From NCBI GenBank assembly GCA_963804005.1, contig CAWDOP010000015.1:1-64000 (forward strand): a stretch of DNA of 64,000 bases, written 5' to 3'. Position numbers and translations under genes: made by a program. How positions within the stretch are numbered: position 1 is the stretch's first letter; each line of letters starts with the position of its first letter. Shown here piece after piece: positions 16,082 to 24,577 of this stretch. This DNA is from JAGXRK01 sp963804005. Lineage in GTDB: Bacteria > Bacteroidota > Ignavibacteria > Ignavibacteriales > Ignavibacteriaceae. The notes below the pieces were generated by a model. The model worked only from the letters and a program-made list of their open reading frames with translations, was not told the origin of the DNA and made no database searches.

Positions 16082-17905
16082 TTATTGTTCTGCTTCTATT
16101 TTTTTTGCTGCAAGCTTTGCATTTTTTCTATCCATCTCAGTCAAATATCTTTTTCTTACCCTGATATTCTCGGGAGTAACTTCAACATACTCATCGTCAC
16201 TAATCCATTCAATGGCCTGTTCAAGAGTCATAAGTGTAGGCGGTTCAAGTCTTATAGCTTCATCGGCACCGGAGGAACGCATATTCGATAGCTGCTTTGT
16301 TCTGGTTACATTTACAAACATATCGTTATTTCTGCTGTTTTCTCCAATAACCATACCTTCGTAAACTTTTGTTCCAGGTGCAATAAAAAATTCCGATCTT
16401 TCCTGAAGCTTAAACATTGCATAGGCAGATGCAATACCATTTTCCATTGCAACGAGAGCACCCCGTGATCGACTAGCTATATCACCCTTGTATGGTTCAT
16501 AACCATGAAAATTGTGATGAAGAATTCCTGTTCCTTTTGTATCGGTTAAAAACTCAGAGCGGTAACCTATCAATCCTCGTGCGGGTATTATGAATTCCAA
16601 TCTTACGTTTTGATTGAAGGTAATCATATTCTTCAACTCGCCTTTCCGTTTGCCAAGTTTTTCTATTACTACACCTGTGAATTCTTCCGGTATATCAATA
16701 ATAAGATGTTCCATCGGTTCGGAAAGGACATCATTAATTCTTTTCATTATAACCTGAGGTCTGCTAAGTTGAAGCTCATATCCTTCCCTTCTCATATTTT
16801 CTATAAGAATTGCAAGATGAAGCTCTCCTCTGCCACTGACTTTAAATTGGTCAGGAGAATCAGTCATTTCAACAGTAAGACTAACATTACTTCTTAATTC
16901 TCTAGATAACCTATCACTTAAATTTCTTGTTGTTACGTATTTTCCTTCCTGTCCGGCAAAAGAAGAATTATTAACGATAAAATTCATTGCTATTGTAGGT
17001 TCATCAATTTGAACATAAAGCAAAGGTTCCGGATTTAAAGGACTGGTAATAGTATTAGAAATATCAACGTCTTCAAGCCCGGCAATTGCTCCAATATCAC
17101 CTGCTGTAATTTCATTTGCCTCGATACGCTTTATGTTTTCAAAAGTGTAGAGCTTAGTAATTTTAACATTAGTTTTTTTGCCTTCTCTGGTTATAACAAC
17201 CACCTGATCACCAACTTTTAATGAACCGCTATGAACTCGACCAATTCCAATTCTGCCAAGATAATCGTTATAATCAATTGCAGAAATAAGCATTCTGAAT
17301 GGTTCAGTTAAATCATTTTTGGGAGAAGGAACTGTTTTCAGTATCACTTCGAATAATGGACTTAAATCAATACCTTCATCTTCCATATTTAGTTTTGCAA
17401 TACCTTGCTTAGCAATAGTATAAACAAACGGAAAGTCTAATTGTTCTTCATTTGCACCAAGAGAAACGAACAAATCAAAAACTTCATTTAGAACTTCATT
17501 AGGTCTGGCATCTTTTCTGTCTATCTTGTTTATTACTACTATTGATTTTAGCCCAAGTTCTAAAGATTTTTTAAGAACAAACTTTGTCTGAGGCAGCGGA
17601 CCTTCGGCAGCATCAACCAAAAGTAATACGCCATCAACCATTCTCAAAGTTCTTTCAACTTCACCGCCGAAATCAGAGTGACCCGGAGTATCAATAATAT
17701 TTATTTTAACATCACCGTATTTAACGCTTAAGTTTTTGGCCAGAATTGTAATTCCTCTTTCACGCTCAAGAGCGTTTGAATCCATTATTCTCTGTTCTAC
17801 TTGCTGATTTGCCCGAAAGGCTCCGGTCTGTGATAGCATATGATCTACCAACGTGGTTTTTCCATGATCAACGTGAGCAATAATTGCAATATTTCTAAGC
17901 TTCAT
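16082..17905 (-). CDS. typA: Ribosome-associated translational GTPase TypA/BipA
   Basis: At 607 residues it is full length for TypA. The GTPase motifs are present: AHVDHGKTTL (P-loop, about 10-19), ERGITI, DTPGHSDF and NKIDR. EF-G-like domains follow, then the TypA-specific C-terminal region (RGLIGYRSEFLTDTKGTG). TypA binds the 70S ribosome near the A site and supports 50S assembly and growth under cold or other stress. The start is the ATG at 17905, preceded by an AAAGGAC ribosome site. A Bacteroidetes-type promoter lies about 40 nt upstream. Confidence 0.97.
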   Translation of the reverse strand: MKLRNIAIIAHVDHGKTTLVDHMLSQTGAFRANQQVEQRIMDSNALERERGITILAKNLSVKYGDVKINIIDTPGHSDFGGEVERTLRMVDGVLLLVDAAEGPLPQTKFVLKKSLELGLKSIVVINKIDRKDARPNEVLNEVFDLFVSLGANEEQLDFPFVYTIAKQGIAKLNMEDEGIDLSPLFEVILKTVPSPKNDLTEPFRMLISAIDYNDYLGRIGIGRVHSGSLKVGDQVVVITREGKKTNVKITKLYTFENIKRIEANEITAGDIGAIAGLEDVDISNTITSPLNPEPLLYVQIDEPTIAMNFIVNNSSFAGQEGKYVTTRNLSDRLSRELRSNVSLTVEMTDSPDQFKVSGRGELHLAILIENMRREGYELQLSRPQVIMKRINDVLSEPMEHLIIDIPEEFTGVVIEKLGKRKGELKNMITFNQNVRLEFIIPARGLIGYRSEFLTDTKGTGILHHNFHGYEPYKGDIASRSRGALVAMENGIASAYAMFKLQERSEFFIAPGTKVYEGMVIGENSRNNDMFVNVTRTKQLSNMRSSGADEAIRLEPPTLMTLEQAIEWISDDEYVEVTPENIRVRKRYLTEMDRKNAKLAAKKIEAEQ

Positions 17906-17941
17906 AAGTCCTTTTAATCATATTATATAAAATCGAGGGGA

Positions 17942-17973
17942 CAAATATATAGATGCAGCGTTGCAGATACAAT
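17942..17973 (-). promoter_or_regulatory. Putative Bacteroidetes-type promoter of typA
   Basis: On the minus strand an ATTG box at 17970-17973 is separated by 20 nt from a TATATTTG box at 17942-17949. This fits the TTTG/N19-21/TAnnTTTG pattern, 36 nt upstream of the typA start codon. Confidence 0.5.
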
Positions 17974-18143
17974 TGATTCAGTTAGTCAAGAATTTGGATA
18001 AAATGACAATCATTTCGGGAATATTACTTGAATATGATATGAACAAATGATTACAACCTTACAAAATTTCAATTCTTTGACCTGAACTTCGAGGATTGGC
18101 GTTGGTATGAACTTAAACAACTATTGATAGCTGGCTTTTCAAA

Positions 18144-18434
18144 CTATGTAATTATCTGTGTATGAAGAGCAATTTCTTCAAGGATGGAAGTAATTTTTAG
18201 ACAGTTTTTAAGTGAGCCAGAATAAACAATAGCTTTGCCCTTTACGTGAACTTCAAATGCAAAACTCCGAGCTTGTTCGTAAGTGCATTTTATAGCTTTT
18301 ATCAGTTGAGCAATTACATCATCGAAAGTATGCCAGTCATCGTTATACAGAACAACGCGGCTTGCTACTGTAATATCAGTATCCTGGTCTTCAATAATTT
18401 CTATCTGCTGATCTTCTTTAGGTTCTAATTCCAT
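18144..18434 (-). CDS. clpS: ATP-dependent Clp protease adaptor ClpS
   Basis: The 96-residue protein has a flexible acidic N-terminus (about 1-24) and the ClpS core: VVLYNDDWHTFDDVI, which carries the N-degron and ClpA-binding DD/TxxxV elements, then a helix with YEQARSFAFEVHVKGKAIV containing the conserved histidine. ClpS delivers proteins with destabilising N-terminal residues to ClpAP/ClpCP. The gene is monocistronic and divergent from etfB. A TATTTTTG-like box precedes it at 18439-18446. Confidence 0.9.
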   Translation of the reverse strand: MELEPKEDQQIEIIEDQDTDITVASRVVLYNDDWHTFDDVIAQLIKAIKCTYEQARSFAFEVHVKGKAIVYSGSLKNCLKITSILEEIALHTQIIT

Positions 18435-18471
18435 ATAACAAAAATATGTGTAGTGAATATTAAATAATTAT

Positions 18472-18487
18472 TAATTGAATTCAATTA
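18472..18487. promoter_or_regulatory. 16-bp perfect palindrome between clpS and etfB
   Basis: TAATTGAATTCAATTA is a perfect dyad in the divergent promoter region, 38 bp from the clpS start and about 110 bp from etfB. It could be an operator, but AT-rich palindromes of this size can arise by chance and no second copy was found nearby. Confidence 0.25.
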
Positions 18488-18598
18488 TTTATTAAAAAAA
18501 ATTATAATCAGTAAAATCTTTAATCATCATTGAATTGCTTTTAGATGGATGCATGATTATATTTTTGTTTAAAATAACAATGAATTTGCGGAGGTCTA

Positions 18599-19351
18599 AT
18601 GAAAATTGCAGTTTGCGTCAGTCACGTTCCCGACACTGCTACAAGGGTTAAGGTTGGTTCCGACCAGAAATCAATTGATCCCAACGGTGTAACATACATT
18701 TTAAATCCTTATGATGAATATGCAATTGAAGAAGCGCTTAAACTAAAAGAAAAGAACGGGGGTTCACCAGAAGTTATTCTTATTAGTGTTGGCAGAGATT
18801 CAAACAAAGAAACAATAAGAAAAGCACTTGCTATGGGTGCTGATTCTGCAGTTCTTCTTAAAGATGATAATCCCAGAGACTCTATGGGAATTGCAAAAGC
18901 TCTTTCTGAAGAAATTAAATCACTTGTATGTGAAGTTGTATTTCTTGGTAAGCAATCTGTTGATTACGATAATTCTATTATGGGTCAGCTCACTGCAGAA
19001 ATGCTTGGTTATAATTGTGTTTCTGTTGTTGTTTCACTTAATATTGATGGCAACAAAGTTATTGCAGAAACCGAGATTGAAGGCGGACGTGAAGTAGTTG
19101 AAACTAAATTCCCGGTTGTTATTACTGCTCAAAAAGGATTGAACGAACCTCGCTATGCTTCTCTTAAAGGAATAATGGCAGCAAAGAAAAAAACTATTGA
19201 AGAAAAACCCGCTGCTGCTTATGAAAATCTAACTGAAGTTGTTTCAATGTTTATGCCTCCACCAAAACAGTCCGGAAAAATAATTGGAACTGACAGCAGT
19301 GCTGTGCCGGAATTAGTCCGTTTATTAAGAGAAGAAGCAAAAGTTATTTAA
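18599..19351 (+). CDS. etfB: Electron transfer flavoprotein beta subunit
   Basis: The 250-residue protein matches EtfB throughout: N-terminal MKIAVCVSHVPDT, the NPYDEYAIEEALKLKE helix, ALAMGADSAVLL, and the EGGREVVETKFPVVIT region. It carries the AMP-binding fold and pairs with EtfA. ETF collects electrons from acyl-CoA and other dehydrogenases and passes them to the quinone pool. The start has a good ribosome site (GGAGG at 18590-18594). A TATTTTTG box at 18560-18567 is a plausible promoter element. It is 11 nt upstream of etfA. Confidence 0.95.
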   Translation: MKIAVCVSHVPDTATRVKVGSDQKSIDPNGVTYILNPYDEYAIEEALKLKEKNGGSPEVILISVGRDSNKETIRKALAMGADSAVLLKDDNPRDSMGIAKALSEEIKSLVCEVVFLGKQSVDYDNSIMGQLTAEMLGYNCVSVVVSLNIDGNKVIAETEIEGGREVVETKFPVVITAQKGLNEPRYASLKGIMAAKKKTIEEKPAAAYENLTEVVSMFMPPPKQSGKIIGTDSSAVPELVRLLREEAKVI

Positions 19352-19362
19352 GGAATAATAAT

Positions 19363-20334
19363 ATGTCAAAAAAAGTTTTAGTAGTTCTTGAACAAAGAGA
19401 AAAATCAGTAAAGAAATCAAGCTTTGAAGCAGCCTATATTGGCTCAGAATTAGCTAAGCAGCTTAACACAGAAGTTGAAGCTGTTATTGCCGGAAGTGAT
19501 ATAAACAATTTATCTGATGTAAGTAAGTTTAGCATTTCTTCAATTACTCACTTAAAGAGCGGTGATTTTGAAAATTATACCGCATCGGGTTATTGTGATT
19601 TAATATCAGATTATGCGAAAGAGATTAATGCTGAATATGTAATTCTTCCCAACACCGCAATGGGCAAAGATCTTGCACCAAGACTCGCAGTAAAACTGAA
19701 TGCCGGTTGTATTATGGATACGATTAAATATGAGTTAAAAGAGAATGAACTTCTATTAACACGTCCTGTTTATGCTGGCAAAGCGTTGATTAACGTAAAA
19801 TTTAAAAGTGATGTAAAGGTTTTCACAATCAGACCAAATGTCTTTAAAGCTATATCTAATGATTCAAACCCTGCTGCAAATGTAACGGTAAAAGAAATTA
19901 CTTCACCAAATCTTAAAACTAAAGTTACATCATTTAAAAAATCTGAAGGTAAGCTTGATGTTGCTGAAGCAGATATTATTGTTTCAGGCGGAAGAGGAAT
20001 GAAAGGTCCTGAAAATTTCCATCTTATCGAGGAACTTGCAGATGCATTGGGCGCAGCAGTTGGAACTTCAAGAGCTGTTGTTGATGCCGGATGGAGACCG
20101 CACAGAGAACAAGTAGGACAAACAGGAAAAACTGTTTCACCTACTCTTTATGTTGCATGCGGTATTTCAGGAGCTATTCAGCATTTAGCAGGAATGTCAA
20201 CATCCAAATACATAGTAGCTATTAATAAAGATAAAGATGCACCAATTTTTAATGCTGCTGATTATGGAATTGCCGGTGATTTATTTGAAATTTTACCGAA
20301 GCTTACCGAAGAGATCAAAAAGATAAAATCTTGA
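19363..20334 (+). CDS. etfA: Electron transfer flavoprotein alpha subunit
   Basis: The 323-residue protein has the EtfA C-terminal FAD-binding domain: SGGRGMKGPENF, VGTSRAVVDAGWRP, QVGQTGKTVSP and ACGISGAIQHLAGM. The N-terminal domain is more variable, as usual. It forms the heterodimer with EtfB. No ETF-quinone oxidoreductase or acyl-CoA dehydrogenase lies in the window, so its redox partners are encoded elsewhere. Confidence 0.95.
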   Translation: MSKKVLVVLEQREKSVKKSSFEAAYIGSELAKQLNTEVEAVIAGSDINNLSDVSKFSISSITHLKSGDFENYTASGYCDLISDYAKEINAEYVILPNTAMGKDLAPRLAVKLNAGCIMDTIKYELKENELLLTRPVYAGKALINVKFKSDVKVFTIRPNVFKAISNDSNPAANVTVKEITSPNLKTKVTSFKKSEGKLDVAEADIIVSGGRGMKGPENFHLIEELADALGAAVGTSRAVVDAGWRPHREQVGQTGKTVSPTLYVACGISGAIQHLAGMSTSKYIVAINKDKDAPIFNAADYGIAGDLFEILPKLTEEIKKIKS

Positions 20335-20352
20335 AATTAATTTGGATTACAC

Positions 20353-20943
20353 TTGCATAAAATACAATGTGAAATATTAGGTTTATCAACAAGCCCTGCA
20401 ACAGGCGGGGCTTATGCCATCTTGCTGAAGGAAATAAATGGAATAAGACGTCTGCCGATAATAATAGGCGCATTTGAAGCTCAGGCAATTGCTCTTGAAA
20501 TTGAAGGAATAAAACCACCACGTCCTCTAACTCACGATTTACTCAAACAATTAATTGATAACCTAGGAGCTACTGTTCTCGAAATTATTATCGATGAATT
20601 ACGTGAAAATACTTTCTATGCCAAAATAGTTCTGGAAGTATCTGGACTGACGAATGAAATTGATGCAAGGCCAAGTGATGCAATCGCTCTTGCCGTTCGT
20701 GCAGATGCACCGATTTATATTTCGGATCAGGTTATGGAAACAGCAGCATTTATTCCATCAGATGAAGGCGAAACTGATAAAGAATCTGCTACTTTAGCAA
20801 ATCCGACTGAACATAAACCATTAAGTAAAGAATCTCAGTTAGCAGCTTTGCAGGATAAATTAAGAGAAGCACTGGACCGGGAAGAATACGAAAGAGCAGC
20901 AAAACTAAGGGATGATATAAAAAGATTAACGAGCAGCAATTAA
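20353..20943 (+). CDS. Bifunctional nuclease (BFN)-domain protein with C-terminal UVR motif
   Basis: The only usable start is TTG at 20353; an in-frame stop lies 15 nt upstream and no ATG fits. Residues about 1-135 match the BFN (DUF151) domain: LPIIIGAFEAQAIALE, RPLTHDLL and ARPSDAIALAVRADAPI. The C-terminus (about 158-194) is a UvrB/C-like UVR helix pair (LAALQDKLREALDREEYERAAKLRDDI). This BFN-UVR combination is common in Bacteroidota; its cellular role is unsettled. It follows etfA by 18 bp and may be cotranscribed. Its end overlaps the convergent DUF2851 gene by 4 bp. Confidence 0.85.
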   Translation: MHKIQCEILGLSTSPATGGAYAILLKEINGIRRLPIIIGAFEAQAIALEIEGIKPPRPLTHDLLKQLIDNLGATVLEIIIDELRENTFYAKIVLEVSGLTNEIDARPSDAIALAVRADAPIYISDQVMETAAFIPSDEGETDKESATLANPTEHKPLSKESQLAALQDKLREALDREEYERAAKLRDDIKRLTSSN

Positions 20944-22424
20944 GAAAAGACCTGCTGACCGATTTTACATTCTATACATCTTTGTTTAATACAATAACTT
21001 CTGAAAAGTTCAATCATTCCCTGATGGATTACACTTTGATATTTCTCATTTTGTATTCCCAGTACATCACTCATGTCATCTACAAGCCTGTTCCCTTCTT
21101 TTTGTATATAGTTAACATAAAGATTTAACACTCTTTCTGCGGCTTGCTTATTGTCAAACAAATCAAAATAAACTGACATAATTGGAAGAATTATATTAAC
21201 TATAATTTCATCTGCTCTGCCTAATCCGAGGAAATATTTAATTTTGTTCTTAACAGGTTTATTAAAATTAAAATGGCTAGCCCAGTAACCATCGCCTTTT
21301 ATAATCAGCATATTTCTGAGTTTAGAAACAAGTTTGTTTATTTCAATATTCTCTTCAAAAGCCTTTAATAATCTTTTTATAAGATTTTTTTCGATCAGCA
21401 AATGTAAAATTCTTGCCCCGGCTGCAAACCTTACAGTCGGGAAATTTTGTGGTCTTAGCTTAAAGAAATTCCAATCAGTTTTTGAGAATGATTCTCCGTC
21501 GTACCTGCTTCGTATTTTAATCCAGGTTTCCGTTAATGCGCGAATGTACTCAGATGTTTCTTCATCAGGAATTTTGTTAATATCAGGTAGAATGCCACTT
21601 AAACAGAAAAGAATACTTTCGTACGTTTGTACATTTTTTTCATCCTGATTTAAGCCCGTTAAAAACTCTACATCGGCAGCATTGCTCAACTTGAGCATAA
21701 TATTTTTATTCTTTGAATATCCTAATGCTTCAAATACCTGTTCGTAAAAAAGCTGCTGCCAGATTAACTTATCCTCAAACTCGTCTGTTGCAAATTGTCT
21801 ATTCTGAATTTCTTTTTCAAAATCATACTTAACCACAGGTTCTTTAAATTGATTTTTGTTAAGCACAATTAATTCCTTTAATCGGTGTAAATACCTTTCA
21901 CATTTCTTCCTGTGCCTTAATAAACCGAATTCTTTTATATACTCAGTTTTAAATTTTATTTCTAGTTTATCACTCAATCCAACGCAAGGCATTCGTACTT
22001 TTTCTTCACTCTTTACTGATTCAAGATGTTCAAATAATTTTTTTCGGATTGGTTCATTAAGATATTTTTCTAAAACGATTGAATAGACTTTGCGTCCGCT
22101 TTGTGTTATAACATAACCGTGATGAGATTCTTCTGATAAAGCAATATGAAGGATAAGCTTGTTATATCGTTCATTTAGGTGATGACCGTGCGATCTCCAG
22201 TCAGATTGAAAGTTATCAATTTCAACATCACCGTTGAAAGTCAAATTTCCAATTCGTATTCTGGCATTGTGAAAATCAGGTCCGGCCAGATCGACATTTT
22301 TTTGACCCGGATCAAGAATTTCAACCTTAAGTCCATCTGAAGTTAAAAAGCCATTTGAATAATCTTTTTTCTCCCAGATCTGATATATAACTTCTTCTGG
22401 TATTCTGGATTTATTAGATGTCAT
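20940..22424 (-). CDS. DUF2851 family protein
   Basis: The 494-residue protein matches the DUF2851 family of Bacteroidota. The N-terminal region has GLKVEILDPGQKNVDLAGPDFHNARIRIG, GDVEIDNFQSDWRSHGHHLNERYNKLILHI, and the C-terminus carries the cysteine cluster CIKQRCIECKIG, which could hold a metal. A PVRFAAGARIL-like stretch (FPTVRFAAGARILHLL) is also typical. Function is unknown. It stands alone on the minus strand between convergent and codirectional neighbours. Confidence 0.8.
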   Translation of the reverse strand: MTSNKSRIPEEVIYQIWEKKDYSNGFLTSDGLKVEILDPGQKNVDLAGPDFHNARIRIGNLTFNGDVEIDNFQSDWRSHGHHLNERYNKLILHIALSEESHHGYVITQSGRKVYSIVLEKYLNEPIRKKLFEHLESVKSEEKVRMPCVGLSDKLEIKFKTEYIKEFGLLRHRKKCERYLHRLKELIVLNKNQFKEPVVKYDFEKEIQNRQFATDEFEDKLIWQQLFYEQVFEALGYSKNKNIMLKLSNAADVEFLTGLNQDEKNVQTYESILFCLSGILPDINKIPDEETSEYIRALTETWIKIRSRYDGESFSKTDWNFFKLRPQNFPTVRFAAGARILHLLIEKNLIKRLLKAFEENIEINKLVSKLRNMLIIKGDGYWASHFNFNKPVKNKIKYFLGLGRADEIIVNIILPIMSVYFDLFDNKQAAERVLNLYVNYIQKEGNRLVDDMSDVLGIQNEKYQSVIHQGMIELFRSYCIKQRCIECKIGQQVFS

Positions 22425-22536
22425 TTTTAGTCAAAACAGTTTTTATGCTCAAAAATACTTCGCACCAAATTATAAAATCTAAGAATAAATTCAAGCTAGA
22501 CTTAAAGTACTAAAAATTATATTTTCAGTACGAAAG

Positions 22537-23346
22537 CTATGAGAGAATATTTTTTACTGTTAAATTTAACTTGTAGATTTCATTAAAAGCAGATTTATCA
22601 AAATCATCTGATGAATCTTTATAGATAATCCCCCTGCTAACATTAACTAAATAATTTTTTCTATTATTATTCTTAAATACTTCAACAACATCTTCTAATT
22701 TCCCACCCTGCGCACCAACTCCGGGAAGCAGAACGGGAAGATCATTAATAAGATTCATATTATCATTTAGTTCTTCAACGTTTGTAGCACCGAATACAAT
22801 ACCACAATTGTTTTTATTATTCCACTTTCTTACTGATTGAATTACTTTCTGGTAAACAAATGATCCTTCTTTTAACTCAAGTTTCTCAAAGTCATTTGCA
22901 CCAGGATTGGAAGTTAACGCAAGTATAAAATTCAGTTTATCTTCGTAATCAAGAAACGGTGATAATGAATCAAATCCCATGTACGGATGAAGCGTAATTG
23001 CATCAAAACCGAAAACATTATAAACAGAAGTCGCATACATTTTAGAAGTATTCCCTATATCACCTCTTTTGGCATCACCGATTGTTAGAATATTTTCCGG
23101 GATAAACTTAAGAGTTTTTTCAAGATTCTTTAATCCATCTAATCCTTCAGCTTCATAAAAAGCAAAATTCAATTTATATGCCGCAGTCTGATCTTTAGTT
23201 GCTTCAATAATTCTTCGGTTAAATTCTAAAACAGGATTTGTTTCTTGAAGAACTGATTGAGGGAGCTTTTTCAAATCTGTATCCAGACCGACACAAATAA
23301 ATTTATCTTCTTGATTTCTGAATACTAATTTTTCAAGTGAAGTCAT
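22537..23346 (-). CDS. pyrF: Orotidine 5'-phosphate decarboxylase, long type
   Basis: This enzyme makes UMP from OMP in the last step of de novo pyrimidine synthesis. The start is placed at the ATG at 23346 (MTSLEKLVFRNQ), directly after the rodA stop; a longer frame to 23394 would add 16 unsupported residues inside rodA. The 269-residue product has FICVGLDTDLKKLP, catalytic GDAKRGDIGNTS, LTSNPGANDFE and LLPGVGAQGG, the pattern of the longer PyrF subfamily. It is the last gene of the cell-shape cluster. Confidence 0.93.
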   Translation of the reverse strand: MTSLEKLVFRNQEDKFICVGLDTDLKKLPQSVLQETNPVLEFNRRIIEATKDQTAAYKLNFAFYEAEGLDGLKNLEKTLKFIPENILTIGDAKRGDIGNTSKMYATSVYNVFGFDAITLHPYMGFDSLSPFLDYEDKLNFILALTSNPGANDFEKLELKEGSFVYQKVIQSVRKWNNKNNCGIVFGATNVEELNDNMNLINDLPVLLPGVGAQGGKLEDVVEVFKNNNRKNYLVNVSRGIIYKDSSDDFDKSAFNEIYKLNLTVKNILS

Positions 23347-23347
23347 A

Positions 23348-24577
23348 TCAAGTAAACTTCTTTCTGTTACGATAAATATTTGCCACCATACCAAGCATTA
23401 TCCAATTTACTAAAAGAGAACTTCCACCGTAACTAACAAAAGGCAGTGGTATTCCGATTACAGGGAATATTCCAACAACCATTCCAACGTTTATAACGTA
23501 ATGAAAAAAGTAAACAGATACCACACCGATAATAAGTAAACTTAAATATTCATCTTTAGTTGTTGATGCTAGTTTCAGCAAACGTATAAATAATAAAGTA
23601 AACAGAATTAGTAATATAACTGAACCGATAAAACCAAATTCTTCACCAACAACACAGTAAATAAAATCTGTCCATTGTTCGGGAATATACTGGAGCTGTG
23701 TTTGATTACCAGATAAAAATCCTTTACCGAATAATCCGCCTGAACCAATTGCAACTTTTGCCTGGATAGAATTATAACCGGAACCAAGCGGGTCTGTCAT
23801 TGGGTCAATAAAAGATTGTATCCTTCTTTGTTGATGAGGACTGAATGCTTTATAAAGATAATCGGTAAAAAAACCTGCAGCTATATTTAGTGTAAACACT
23901 GACGCACTAAAGAAAATATCTTTACGAAAAATCACGAGAATTGTACCAACAATTATTAGCGATCCTAAGAGTGAATAAGTACCAAATAAAGAAGCAATTG
24001 CTACAAATCCTGGTGATAAAACTACAAACAATCCGAACAGGCTTATTCCTTTCCAGACTATAAGTATGAGAATAACTCCAACAAAAATTATTGATGTGCC
24101 GAGATCAGGTTCTAGAAGAATTAATATAATCGGAATAAATCCTATTGTAAGAGCAAGAACAATATCTTTAAATGATTCAATGTCAGTATTTTTTTTGCTT
24201 AGAAAAGCAGCCAAAGCCATAATCATTCCAAGCTTAGCAAGTTCTGAGGGTTGAAATCCAAATGGACCTAAGATCAACCAGCTTTTTTGTCCAGAGATAG
24301 TTTTGCCTATGGTAACAACTGCAAGTAATAATATTATTGAAATAGTATAAGTCGGTAATGATAGTAACTTGAAAGTAGTTATTGGAATAAAATAAATGAC
24401 AAAAAATGTAATAAGTGAAATTACGCCCCAGACAACTTGTCGTTCAAAATTTCCTGCTGCAGTCGGATGACTAATAGTCGCACTATAGATAGCAATAAAA
24501 CCAATAAGCATAAGTATGAATGCCGGAATGAACACACCAAAATCAAACTTATCACTTAATTTATAATCAACGCGCAA
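23348..24577 (-). CDS. rodA: Rod-shape SEDS peptidoglycan polymerase RodA
   Basis: The 409-residue membrane protein has about ten helices and the SEDS signatures: YIPEQWTDFIYCVVGEEFGFIG (with the polymerase-essential acidic region), GFFGKGFLSGNQ as GGLFGKGF, and GIPLPFVSYGGSSLL near the C-terminus. RodA polymerises glycan strands from lipid II together with PBP2 during cell elongation. It overlaps the PBP2 gene by 11 bp, so the partners are co-translated. Confidence 0.96.
   Translation of the reverse strand: MRVDYKLSDKFDFGVFIPAFILMLIGFIAIYSATISHPTAAGNFERQVVWGVISLITFFVIYFIPITTFKLLSLPTYTISIILLLAVVTIGKTISGQKSWLILGPFGFQPSELAKLGMIMALAAFLSKKNTDIESFKDIVLALTIGFIPIILILLEPDLGTSIIFVGVILILIVWKGISLFGLFVVLSPGFVAIASLFGTYSLLGSLIIVGTILVIFRKDIFFSASVFTLNIAAGFFTDYLYKAFSPHQQRRIQSFIDPMTDPLGSGYNSIQAKVAIGSGGLFGKGFLSGNQTQLQYIPEQWTDFIYCVVGEEFGFIGSVILLILFTLLFIRLLKLASTTKDEYLSLLIIGVVSVYFFHYVINVGMVVGIFPVIGIPLPFVSYGGSSLLVNWIMLGMVANIYRNRKKFT

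Noticed and set aside
16610..16897. 95-codon plus-strand frame inside typA
   Set aside because: It is antisense to the well-conserved typA gene, with no family match.
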